From: Candidatus Thorarchaeota archaeon MP8T_1
GTDB lineage: Archaea > Asgardarchaeota > Thorarchaeia > Thorarchaeales > Thorarchaeaceae
DNA: 12,478 nucleotides
Direction: 5' to 3'
NCBI GenBank assembly: GCA_002825465.1
Contig: PJER01000062.1
Coordinates: 1 to 12,478 of the forward strand
In this document: one piece after another, positions 5,997 to 12,478 of the stretch
Position numbering within the stretch: position 1 is the first letter of the stretch
How the letters are laid out: the number at the start of each line of letters is the position of its first letter
Program-made: the position numbers and the translations under genes
Notes under the pieces: model-generated
What the model was told of the DNA's origin: nothing
Database searches by the model: none
The model's input: only the letters and a program-made list of their open reading frames with translations

Positions 5997-6782
5997 GTGT
6001 ACAAGCGAAAGCTTACAGCTTCAAGTTTTGTAAAGAAAAGCAAACTGATCATAGGTCTCGACCTAGTCGCAAATATGACTGGCAAAGATGCCGCTGCAAT
6101 GAAGGCTGAGAAAGACCGCCTAGAACAGGAAGCTCTACGTATAATATCTCAAACAGCTGAGCATGCAGTCGCCTTTAAGATCAACAGGCACCTCGTTTTA
6201 CCTCTGGGAGTCTATGACGGGATACCACGGTTAGTCGATAAGATTCATGCTGAAGGTCTGACAGCCATTATGGACTGCAAATTAAATGATATAGGCAATA
6301 CTAACAAGGTAATCACAAAGTACTATTTTGATGCTGGATTCGATGCGATCATCGTCAATCCTTTTGTGGGCATGGAAGGTGGTCTTGATAGTGTGTTTGA
6401 GGCTGCAACCAATAGAAAACGCGGGATCATCACTCTTTGCTACATGTCTCATCCTGGAGCCAAGGATGGCTATGGTCTCACTGTAGCTGCGGATGAGAAA
6501 TCACGGAAACCAGAACCCCTCTATATTCGCTTTGCGCGACAATCACGCCTCTGGGATGTTGATGGTGTTATTGTCGGTGCTACACAACTTGAGAAGATTC
6601 CAGAGATACGCGCTGTACTCGGAGATGAGATTCCCATTATGTGCCCTGGTGTTGGCGCTCAAGGCGGTAGTGCACGCGATGCGCTTGATGCAGGTGCTAA
6701 TTTTATCATTGCGGCACGATCTATCATTGAAGCACCCGATCCTAACGCGGCTGCTGCGGCACTTGCAGCTGAAACTCGATGA
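5997..6782 (+). CDS. pyrF: Orotidine 5'-phosphate decarboxylase PyrF
   Basis: A 261-aa TIM-barrel enzyme that converts OMP to UMP, the last step of de novo pyrimidine synthesis. The substrate Asp is in GLDLVAN (D22) and the Lys of strand 2 is in AFKINR (K61). The catalytic block MDCKLNDIGNT gives D93, K95, D98 and T102, the conserved DxKxxDIxNT. Phosphate is held by CPGVGAQGG (P217-Q222) and by R241 in AARSI. The protein is longer than compact archaeal enzymes (about 210-230 aa), with an extra helical stretch near residues 28-50 and a loop near 155-175. GTG at 5997 is chosen because AAGGAG (5983-5988) is 8 nt upstream; a GTG at 5988 would overlap that site. The gene is separated by 185 bp from the aminotransferase, so it is probably transcribed alone. 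Confidence 0.93.
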   Translation: MYKRKLTASSFVKKSKLIIGLDLVANMTGKDAAAMKAEKDRLEQEALRIISQTAEHAVAFKINRHLVLPLGVYDGIPRLVDKIHAEGLTAIMDCKLNDIGNTNKVITKYYFDAGFDAIIVNPFVGMEGGLDSVFEAATNRKRGIITLCYMSHPGAKDGYGLTVAADEKSRKPEPLYIRFARQSRLWDVDGVIVGATQLEKIPEIRAVLGDEIPIMCPGVGAQGGSARDALDAGANFIIAARSIIEAPDPNAAAAALAAETR

Positions 6783-6867
6783 GATTCCATAAATTTAGTT
6801 TCGCGCACATGCACAGATTGGACGACCACTTCCGTACATCACAGTTCGAATCAGTGCGTCTTGAGTG

Positions 6868-6885
6868 TTGTTTCTTTAGAAACAA
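6868..6885. promoter_or_regulatory. Palindrome TTGTTTC-N4-GAAACAA upstream of the aminotransferase
   Basis: Perfect 7-bp inverted arms separated by TTTA, in the 185-bp gap after pyrF. CAATTAAAGG directly after it (6883-6892) could act as a TATA element, which would put the palindrome over the BRE region. It has no T-tract, so an operator is more likely than a terminator. I see no gene in the rest of the gap. Confidence 0.4.
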
Positions 6886-6967
6886 TTAAAGGACTGCACA
6901 CTAGTTGCATGTACAGAAGTGTTCATGCTCTTCGTTGCGTCGAGGTCAAATCCTTTGGTGAGTACCT

Positions 6968-8239
6968 ATGGCAAATGAAAATAGCTATGGTTTTGCTACC
7001 TGGACTTCTTTTATTGAGGAATCACAGATTCGTTCTCTTCTGAAATACAATGTCAAGTACTATTTTGCTGGTGGAAAGCCGGGCATAATTCCTACTGACA
7101 TCTTTGCTGATATTATGGCTGAGTTAAGTGTCAAGTATAAAGAAAATCCAAAGATGGCTTTAGATGATCTGAACTACGGTCCTACAGGAGGTCAGCCCTG
7201 GTTCCTCAAGACGTTGGCGAAACGTTTGTCCAAGGTTCGCAAGATACCAATCAATTGCGAAACCCAATGGGACTGCGTGTCGGTAACCAACGGGTCACAA
7301 CAGGCGCTCTATGCTCTGCTCGATACTATGATCGATCCTGGTGATGTAATTATCACACCCTCTCCTGCATATCTTGGATTTCTTGTACCAGCAGTAAAGC
7401 TTGGTGCAAGAGTGGTTGTCGTGCCTACCGATATTGATGGTATTATCCCAGAATTTGTCGAACGAGCAATTCACCTCTCAAAGATAAAATTCGGCAAAAA
7501 TCCTGACATGCTTTATGTTGTTCCTGATAGTGACAATCCAAAAGGAACAACACTCCCCTGGGACCGCCGCCAAGCGCTCTTCGACATTTGTGAAAATCAT
7601 AACATACTACTTCTTGAAGACGCCGCATATGCCGAGATACAATTCAAGAAAAATCCAAAGCCTATCAAGACGCTTGATAAGGACAACTCACGTGTTGCCT
7701 ATCTTGGTACGAGTAGCAAGGAAGCAGCAGTCTTGAGGGTTGGATATTCGGTATTACCCGATAATGTGAGAGAACAGGTTCTCAAAGATAAGGGCTATCT
7801 TGACCTTTGCACAACTACACTTGTCCAACGTATCCTCGACGTATACTATACTAATCATATTGACAATGCCATGAAGCGAGGCATTCCACTATACAAAGAA
7901 CGGTATGAGGCAATGGCTAAAGCACTAGATGCGTCATTCCCTGCTGGAACCCGTACTGACCCGACTGGAGGCTTTTTCATCTGGTGGCAGAGTGATAATC
8001 GCGACTTCAACTCAAGTAAATTCATGGAGGACGTTGCAATACCCAATGAACTACTCTATGTGCCAGGAGGTCCATTCTATCCAATAACAGGGCATAAACT
8101 TTCAGAAGATGGCAACGACTTAGAGCCGAGTACTCCAGAGGGCAATACTATGCGCCTCGGGTTTTCGTATGCGCCACCTGACGTCATCTCTGAAGGAATT
8201 GAGCGTCTTGGAAAACTACTCACTAAAGAGCTTGGATAG
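6968..8239 (+). CDS. PLP-dependent class I/II aminotransferase
   Basis: A 423-aa fold-type I aminotransferase. Features in order: GGKPGIIPTDIF (35-46), typical of the LysN / 2-aminoadipate / kynurenine aminotransferase-like group; YGPTGG (70-75); NGSQQALYALLD (108-119) for the PLP phosphate; PDSDNPKGTTLP (186-197) with N190; LLEDAAY (215-221) with D218 contacting the pyridine nitrogen; GTSSKEAAVLRVGY (247-260) with Schiff-base K251; and the carboxylate-binding Arg in MRLGFSY (R396). Start ATG has GGTGAG 5 nt upstream. The exact substrate (2-aminoadipate, aromatic or branched-chain) cannot be told from sequence alone. It is convergent with bshC by 30 bp. There is no sign that it belongs to the thiol pathway. 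Confidence 0.9.
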   Translation: MANENSYGFATWTSFIEESQIRSLLKYNVKYYFAGGKPGIIPTDIFADIMAELSVKYKENPKMALDDLNYGPTGGQPWFLKTLAKRLSKVRKIPINCETQWDCVSVTNGSQQALYALLDTMIDPGDVIITPSPAYLGFLVPAVKLGARVVVVPTDIDGIIPEFVERAIHLSKIKFGKNPDMLYVVPDSDNPKGTTLPWDRRQALFDICENHNILLLEDAAYAEIQFKKNPKPIKTLDKDNSRVAYLGTSSKEAAVLRVGYSVLPDNVREQVLKDKGYLDLCTTTLVQRILDVYYTNHIDNAMKRGIPLYKERYEAMAKALDASFPAGTRTDPTGGFFIWWQSDNRDFNSSKFMEDVAIPNELLYVPGGPFYPITGHKLSEDGNDLEPSTPEGNTMRLGFSYAPPDVISEGIERLGKLLTKELG

Positions 8240-8269
8240 GCATTAGAATCAGGACTCATTTCACGGATC

Positions 8270-9985
8270 TCACACTGAGAAGTTGACAAATACAGTGGCT
8301 CCATTCTTTAATGGCCCAACATATGCCCGTTCATAGGGTCCAAAGAGGTCCGTAAAACCAGAATTTAGTGCCCATTCAATCCAAGCCCAGGAAGATTCCT
8401 GTCCGAGCTTTTCTTCAGCATATTGCCCAAACGTCCAACTGAGATACCTTTCTAGATTCATTTTTTGATTGAGAAGAGCAGTCACTTTCTCTCCTGAAGT
8501 TTCAGTAATCTCTGATTCAATTCCTTTTAGCTTGTCATTGAGTTGTGAATGCGACTCCATGATTAGACTCTCTAGGTTTCCTAGCTCATTATTCATCTCG
8601 TCAAATTGGTCCTTTTTCCTGAATTTTGAAATCTTGCCCATGACACTGAATAGGTCTCTTCGGTGAAGCACAGGAAGTTCATTCTCCTCGAGCGATTTTG
8701 CCAAATCTTCATTCCAAGGAGTGTTGAAGTAGACTCTAGGATACTTGACAAATATTGGGAAAGGAATTGACATCGCCCTTGCGCTAGGTATCACCTGTGC
8801 GTAATATGCAGTTTCTCCCAGTCCCCCAACATGAACAACTGTCGGTATTACTGAGTCGATGACAATCTGTCTTGAGTCCACTCGGAGTGATAGGTTCCTA
8901 GCGACATCTCCAAGATAAGGTGTATCTGCGGATGTCTCAATCTCAACAGTTTCAGAACACGAAGGACATTTTCCTGTCAGGATGACTGTTGCTCCGCGTT
9001 CCTCATAATGAAGTTCAGTTCTTGATTTGTGGCAGCCAGCTTCAGGGCATTCATAGAAAAAGGGTACATAATCTGCAGTCCTTGCTCCTATGCCTGGATT
9101 GTATCCGTTGCTCTGGATTCGCGTAGTTATTTCATTGAATGCAGACAAAGCCTTTTCACGATTCTCACGAGCAAGAAGGAATTCTGCGCCCTCGACAAGA
9201 AGGTCTCTGAACTCGTCAGAAGATGCTGTGACAAGAGGTAGTCCCAAGTTTCCCTCAATGTTGAACAGCCTTCCTACGATTCTTGTTGCCCATCCTCCAA
9301 GAGTTGTTGAGTTGATGTAACTCCATCGTAGAATTGATAATGCCTGCTCCAATCTTTCCTCAAAGATAGTCCTTGAAGGGCCTTCAAGAACCTTGAACAT
9401 AGGTCGGTATGTGTTTCTTATTTCATCCTCCATCTGATTATACCAGTCCTTTGAAGGAAGTGGCAAGACACTCACTGGCGAGTTCTCGTACCCCTCTGGT
9501 ACAGGTATGCTCACAAGTGTCCCTCCTGAACCCATCACTGGCAAGCGGATATGCGTGAGTTCAGGTTGCACAATATCGTAGTCTGCCAGACAGAAATATG
9601 TTGCAAGACCGATTCCGCTCTCGGAACACAGGTCCGCTACCCGTTTTGCTGTTATTGCTTTATTCAAGACATAGGCCGGACCACCAAGGACGACAGTTTG
9701 ATGTGCTGACTCAACTGCGCCATTTCTCAAATATTCGACATTCGCTTTTACTTCGGGCGTGAGGCACCCAAATTCGCGGTTTAGTGAGATGAGAACCTTC
9801 TCAAGAAGATCCATTCGTTCATCAATATGCCAGAGAGTACGTTTGTAATACTCCAAGAGATTTGGTACTTGGTCGACAATCGTATCCAGTGTAAGAGGCG
9901 GAGAATTATAGAGACTCTCAGCCAGCTCTGTATTGGTCCCTTTCCAAATAAAATCGAGATATACATTATAGATACTTGGATCCAA
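8270..9985 (-). CDS. bshC: BshC-like bacillithiol cysteine-adding enzyme with zinc-knuckle insertion
   Basis: A 571-aa homologue of BshC, which adds cysteine to GlcN-malate in the last step of bacillithiol synthesis; bacterial forms are about 540 aa. The family core is visible: HQTVVLGGPAYVLNKAI (95-111) aligns with the bacterial TGQQAG..TGPLYTIHKI signature, FCLADYDI (131-138) with the WVAGEDHD region, and PTVVHVGGLGETAYYAQ (381-397) with LLPTVAYVGGPGELAYFAQ. Residues about 450-515 form the long coiled coil used for dimerisation in the family. Unusual are CPEAGCH (313-319) and CPSC (340-343), a likely zinc knuckle placed before the conserved PTV block. The TGQQ motif itself is lost. The start is TTG, set by AGGAGG (9995-10000), 9 nt upstream, overlapping the bshA stop codon. 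Substrate identity is inferred from the neighbours. Confidence 0.85.
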   Translation of the reverse strand: MDPSIYNVYLDFIWKGTNTELAESLYNSPPLTLDTIVDQVPNLLEYYKRTLWHIDERMDLLEKVLISLNREFGCLTPEVKANVEYLRNGAVESAHQTVVLGGPAYVLNKAITAKRVADLCSESGIGLATYFCLADYDIVQPELTHIRLPVMGSGGTLVSIPVPEGYENSPVSVLPLPSKDWYNQMEDEIRNTYRPMFKVLEGPSRTIFEERLEQALSILRWSYINSTTLGGWATRIVGRLFNIEGNLGLPLVTASSDEFRDLLVEGAEFLLARENREKALSAFNEITTRIQSNGYNPGIGARTADYVPFFYECPEAGCHKSRTELHYEERGATVILTGKCPSCSETVEIETSADTPYLGDVARNLSLRVDSRQIVIDSVIPTVVHVGGLGETAYYAQVIPSARAMSIPFPIFVKYPRVYFNTPWNEDLAKSLEENELPVLHRRDLFSVMGKISKFRKKDQFDEMNNELGNLESLIMESHSQLNDKLKGIESEITETSGEKVTALLNQKMNLERYLSWTFGQYAEEKLGQESSWAWIEWALNSGFTDLFGPYERAYVGPLKNGATVFVNFSV

Positions 9986-9994
9986 GATTCAAAG

Positions 9995-10000
9995 CCTCCT
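9995..10000 (-). promoter_or_regulatory. bshC Shine-Dalgarno overlapping the bshA stop
   Basis: AGGAGG on the minus strand, sharing a base with the TGA stop of bshA (10000-10002) and lying 9 nt before the TTG of bshC. Ribosomes ending bshA would be placed directly at bshC. Confidence 0.7.
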
Positions 10001-11160
10001 CAATGCTCAATAACTTCTGCGAATACTTTCTCATACATCGGGACTATCTTTTTGGAGTCGAAATCAGTCGCTCGTTGCCGACCTGCCTTTCCAAATTTCT
10101 TTCTCTCATCATCATTATTAAGAAAGTATAGAATTGCTTCTGCGAATTCATCCTTTTCAAAACCCTTTGTGACAAATCCATCCTTGTCCGCACGAACAAG
10201 CTCAGGAATTCCTCCTGCTGGAGTAGTGATAACAGGAAGACTGCAGGACATTGCCTCCAGGAGAGTGAGTGGCATCCCCTCTAGAGTCGAATTAAGTACG
10301 AATAAATCAGCCGAACACATGATCTCCTGCATGTTGCTCTTAACACCTAAAAGATGGATGTTATTACACAGTTTGAGATCCTCTATCCGCCTCTCTACTT
10401 CAATACGTGTAGGCCCATCTCCTGCAATCACCAATCTTGCATTTGGGAACTTGTCGACGACCATGCGCATTATCTCGACGAGTTCGACAACACGTTTCAC
10501 CTTTCGAAAGTTGGAGGCGTGAAGTAGTATCTTGTCTTCGGGACCTAGTTCAAAGGCTTCTTCCTCTCTTCGAACAGACACACAACCGCTCTCAACAACA
10601 AGTCTGATGCCAGAAACTCCCGCGAATTTCTCCGTATCAATGAAGTTAGGAATGACACGAATCTCCCTCTTAATCCCAAGATCTCTATGTGCAGTATCAG
10701 CTAGAAATTGTGAAACTGCTGTTACTGCGTCTGCTCTCTCTACAGTATGCTGGACTACTGGTTTGTACGCTGGATCCTGACCTAGAGTATGAACATCTGA
10801 GCCATGAAGCGTAACAGCATAAGGTATTCCGATTATCTCCCGCGCCATATATGCTGCCATAGCGTGAGGAATAGCATAGTGCGAATGAATAAGGTCCAGC
10901 TCTGCAGTTTTTGCTACCTTTATGATTTTTGACGTGAGAGCCATCGTGTAAGGAGGTCCTATTGCATTGAAGAGCGGGTAGTCAAAGCTATCCACGAGAT
11001 CAACATACACTCCTTTTGTCTGCTGCCACATCAAAGAGAAGGGTCTCTGATAGGTGATGAAGTGTATCATGTGTCCGTTCTCTGCCAAGTGTTGACCAAG
11101 TCTGGTGGCGACATATCCACTACCGCCAACTGAAGGATAGAGATTCACACCAATTCGCAT
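10000..11160 (-). CDS. bshA: BshA-type N-acetylglucosaminyl L-malate synthase
   Basis: A 386-aa GT-B (GT4) glycosyltransferase, close to the usual length of about 375-380 aa. It would transfer GlcNAc from UDP-GlcNAc to L-malate, the first step to bacillithiol. The match to Bacillus BshA runs through the chain: NLYPSVGGSGYVATRLGQHL (6-25, against CYPSVGGSG), HFITYQRPF, the DLIHSHYAIPHAMAAY region (89-104), TLHGSDVHTLGQDP (117-130), the hallmark SNFRKVKR (216-223) holding the nucleotide phosphates, AGDGP (246-250), and the EX7E pair E294/E302 in LEGMPLTLLEAMSC. The P-S-V-G-G-S-G loop separates it from MshA of mycothiol synthesis. A stretch at about 180-205 (GIRLVVESGCVSVRREEEAF) is some 10 residues longer than in Bacillus. 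It starts at ATG, is upstream of bshC and is divergent from bshB. Confidence 0.92.
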   Translation of the reverse strand: MRIGVNLYPSVGGSGYVATRLGQHLAENGHMIHFITYQRPFSLMWQQTKGVYVDLVDSFDYPLFNAIGPPYTMALTSKIIKVAKTAELDLIHSHYAIPHAMAAYMAREIIGIPYAVTLHGSDVHTLGQDPAYKPVVQHTVERADAVTAVSQFLADTAHRDLGIKREIRVIPNFIDTEKFAGVSGIRLVVESGCVSVRREEEAFELGPEDKILLHASNFRKVKRVVELVEIMRMVVDKFPNARLVIAGDGPTRIEVERRIEDLKLCNNIHLLGVKSNMQEIMCSADLFVLNSTLEGMPLTLLEAMSCSLPVITTPAGGIPELVRADKDGFVTKGFEKDEFAEAILYFLNNDDERKKFGKAGRQRATDFDSKKIVPMYEKVFAEVIEH

Positions 11161-11193
11161 AGCAATACCTTCTCCCTGAGTTTATCTTGTTTC

Positions 11194-11206
11194 CCCTTTA
11201 AGGCAC
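11194..11206. promoter_or_regulatory. Possible shared TATA element between bshA and bshB
   Basis: CCCCTTTAAGGCA on the plus strand (CCTTAAAGGGG on the minus strand) lies in the 105-bp divergent region, about 39 nt before the bshA ATG. That is the spacing seen before two other genes here. The core is near-symmetric, so it might also serve bshB, with a leader of about 40 nt. No stronger TATA box is visible in the gap. Confidence 0.3.
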
Positions 11207-11265
11207 ATGGTTTGAGAAATCAACCATGCCAAACCTTGATTAGATACTGGAATGAACGAAAACAT

Positions 11266-11919
11266 ATGAGTTCCATACTGGTTGTAGTAGCACATCCTGA
11301 TGATGAAAGCATTGGGGCAGGAGGCACAATACGAAAGCATTCAGACCTTGGGATTCCTGTTGATGTGCACTGCATGACTGGCAATGAAACTAGGAACTCT
11401 GAGTTGAAGGCTGCTTGTTCGATACTTGGTGTGCGAAACCTCTTCCAGAGCGATCGTGATGATTTTGCAATTGACATGAATCTTAGAAATGAAGTCATCG
11501 GAGCCATTCTGACATCTCGTCCAAAAATAGTGATTACCCACTCCTCTGAGGATTATAATGTGAATCATCAGAAGTGTGCACAAATAGTCTTTGACGCTGT
11601 TGAATGGGCCTCACATGTTACGCTCTTTGATAATGCTCACAGGGTTGAACGTATCTATAACATGGAGATCAACACAATGATCTCACGACCACATGTGTAT
11701 GTCGACATTACCAAGACATACAAGTATGCCATGGGTGCAATCAAGGAACACAAGTCCCAGCTTCAAAAGACGGATATCTTCTATGAGAAGCTCTATGATG
11801 CACGAACTAGGCTTCGTGGAGCACAGGCGAATTGCAAACGAGCTGAGGCTTTCTCAATAACTCTTCCTGAACATGCTGGACCTTTCTATAAGGAAAACAG
11901 TGTTGAGAGTCTGTTGTGA
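11266..11919 (+). CDS. bshB: BshB-type LmbE/PIG-L family zinc deacetylase
   Basis: A 217-aa LmbE-family N-deacetylase, predicted to convert GlcNAc-malate to GlcN-malate, the second bacillithiol step. The zinc-site motif is VVAHPDDESIGAGG (7-20), with H10 and D13 as ligands and D12 as the catalytic base. The third ligand is H101 in THSSEDYNVNH. The C-terminal EHKSQLQKTD and RLRGAQANCKRAEAF blocks are typical of the GlcNAc-malate / GlcNAc-inositol deacetylase branch. The start is ATG at 11266, placing the first strand directly before the motif as in the family. An upstream in-frame TTG at 11212 would add 18 uncharacteristic residues. No Shine-Dalgarno site is visible. By sequence alone the substrate could be another GlcNAc derivative. 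The neighbouring bshA and bshC make GlcNAc-malate the best call. Confidence 0.88.
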   Translation: MSSILVVVAHPDDESIGAGGTIRKHSDLGIPVDVHCMTGNETRNSELKAACSILGVRNLFQSDRDDFAIDMNLRNEVIGAILTSRPKIVITHSSEDYNVNHQKCAQIVFDAVEWASHVTLFDNAHRVERIYNMEINTMISRPHVYVDITKTYKYAMGAIKEHKSQLQKTDIFYEKLYDARTRLRGAQANCKRAEAFSITLPEHAGPFYKENSVESLL

Positions 11920-11928
11920 AACGAAAGG

Positions 11929-12318
11929 CTACTCAGCTTTTCTTCTTCTTGCAGCAAGTAGTTGTTTGAGCTCACCCATCATACTCATGCCGCCTCCTGG
12001 TGCGGGTGGGGGAGCTGTTGGAGCCTTTGCCATGGTGGGAATTGGTTCTCCTCCAGCTGCTGCTGAAGGACCTGCTGAAACAGTAGCACCACCAGAAATA
12101 CGACTCGATAATGAATCAAGCCTGGAGTCCAGGGCACTAACCTGCGACTGGAGCTGAGCTGTTGTTGCCTGTAAATTGCTTATGGCCTCAGTTAGCTTCG
12201 TGGTGATGATGCTCACAACTTCGCCGAGCTGACGAATCTTCTCTGTATTTGGATCCTGAAGAGCCCACTCAAACTCTTCCATAACTGCATCTTCAAGTTC
12301 CTTCTTTTCTTTGCTCAT
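11929..12318 (-). CDS. Coiled-coil, Pro-rich protein with VASP-like C-terminal helix
   Basis: A 129-aa protein with three parts. Residues 1-20 are a charged helix, and residues about 25-75 a strong coiled coil (SNLQATTAQLQSQVSALDSR). Residues about 76-110 are an Ala/Gly/Pro-rich flexible linker ending in APTAPPPAPGGG. Residues 111-129 are a short amphipathic helix with a basic end (MSMMGELKQLLAARRRKAE). The tail resembles the F-actin-binding segment of Ena/VASP proteins (LMEEMNxxLARRRKA, from memory), and PPPAPGGG resembles the Pro-rich stretches next to such motifs in eukaryotes. Actin binding is inference only. GGAG (12327-12330) is 8 nt before the ATG, with a TATA-like GGTTTATAG further upstream. 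It is convergent with bshB by 9 bp and so is transcribed separately from it. Confidence 0.8.
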   Translation of the reverse strand: MSKEKKELEDAVMEEFEWALQDPNTEKIRQLGEVVSIITTKLTEAISNLQATTAQLQSQVSALDSRLDSLSSRISGGATVSAGPSAAAGGEPIPTMAKAPTAPPPAPGGGMSMMGELKQLLAARRRKAE

Positions 12319-12359
12319 TGGTATAGCTCCATCAAGTATCTGAAAAGGTCGCGAGATTC

Positions 12360-12370
12360 GCTATAAACCT
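12360..12370 (-). promoter_or_regulatory. Putative promoter of the coiled-coil gene
   Basis: The minus strand reads AGGTTTATAGC, a TATA-like box with a purine-rich lead, about 46 nt before the ATG at 12316-12318. It implies a leader of about 20 nt holding the GGAG site. Confidence 0.4.
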
Positions 12371-12396
12371 TGTCCGCACTATTGATTTGACAAATA

Positions 12397-12478
12397 TCAG
12401 GTAGAACCAATAGTCTTCTCAACTATTTGCTTTGCGGCATTCAGTGCTTTCTCCATCGAGGTCTGTGTTTGGCCTTCG
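12397..12478 (-). CDS. 3' end of a hypothetical protein (runs in from right edge)
   Basis: An open frame on the minus strand covers the last 26 codons of the window and ends in TGA at 12397-12399. The visible residues are helical and Lys/Ala-rich (MEKALNAAKQIVEKTIGST), a common type of C-terminal end. It is the only minus-strand frame open from the edge to this point. The family cannot be recognised. It lies 78 bp upstream of the coiled-coil gene on the same strand. Confidence 0.4.
   Translation of the reverse strand, partial: EGQTQTSMEKALNAAKQIVEKTIGST

Noticed and set aside
6844..6852. GTTCGAATC, like the T-loop of a tRNA
   Set aside because: The flanking T-stem pairs only partly and no acceptor stem or anticodon arm can be found upstream, so no tRNA is called.
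9827..10522. 231-codon plus-strand open frame
   Set aside because: It is antisense across the bshA-bshC junction, both of which have strong family matches. Its content is Ser/Arg/Ile-rich, as expected of a reverse-strand shadow.
10000..11160. MshA-type (mycothiol) glycosyltransferase instead of BshA
   Set aside because: The N-terminal YPSVGGSG loop, HYAIPHA and SNFRKVKR blocks follow BshA, and a BshC homologue lies next to it, whereas mycothiol synthesis uses MshC, a CysRS-like enzyme not seen here.
11212..11265. Upstream TTG start for bshB
   Set aside because: It adds 18 residues not seen in the family and has no ribosome-binding site. The ATG at 11266 starts right before the first strand.

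Overview
The window looks like a mid-GC archaeal chromosome (mid-40s % GC by eye). The evidence is an archaeal/eukaryal-type TrmI tRNA methyltransferase, an archaeal-style OMP decarboxylase, a HerA/DUF87-type ATPase, TATA-like boxes about 38-46 nt upstream of several start codons, and Shine-Dalgarno sites matching the conserved archaeal/bacterial 16S tail. A Pro-rich coiled-coil protein with a VASP-like tail fits an Asgard archaeon (Thorarchaeota-like). That placement is inference and is not proven by the sequence. Of the 13 genes whose start is visible, four begin with TTG and two with GTG, and each of those six has a strong Shine-Dalgarno site.

Left region (1-1911), all on the minus strand: the 5' end of an unknown gene leaving the window, a coiled-coil plus winged-helix regulator translationally coupled to a small charged protein, and trmI. 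The promoter region of the regulator pair carries two sets of 10-bp direct repeats. Middle region (2109-6782): a 740-aa HerA-like ATPase with a novel C-terminal extension and a small partner gene (plus), a multi-spanning membrane protein of unknown family (minus), and pyrF (plus). A class I/II aminotransferase follows (6968-8239, plus).

Right region (8270-11919): three genes that together match the whole bacillithiol pathway. bshC and bshA form a tightly coupled minus-strand pair, and bshB is divergent from a 105-bp shared intergenic region. BshA would join GlcNAc to L-malate, BshB would remove the acetyl group, and BshC would add cysteine. The BshC carries a Cys-rich zinc-knuckle-like insertion and a changed N-terminal signature. 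Clustering of all three genes in an archaeon is the main result of the window.

Convergent with bshB by only 9 bp is a 129-aa protein with a coiled coil, an Ala/Gly/Pro-rich linker and a short C-terminal helix resembling the F-actin-binding segment of Ena/VASP proteins. The window ends in the 3' end of another minus-strand gene. No mobile element, rRNA, tRNA or CRISPR array was found, and no intergenic stretch exceeds 300 bases.
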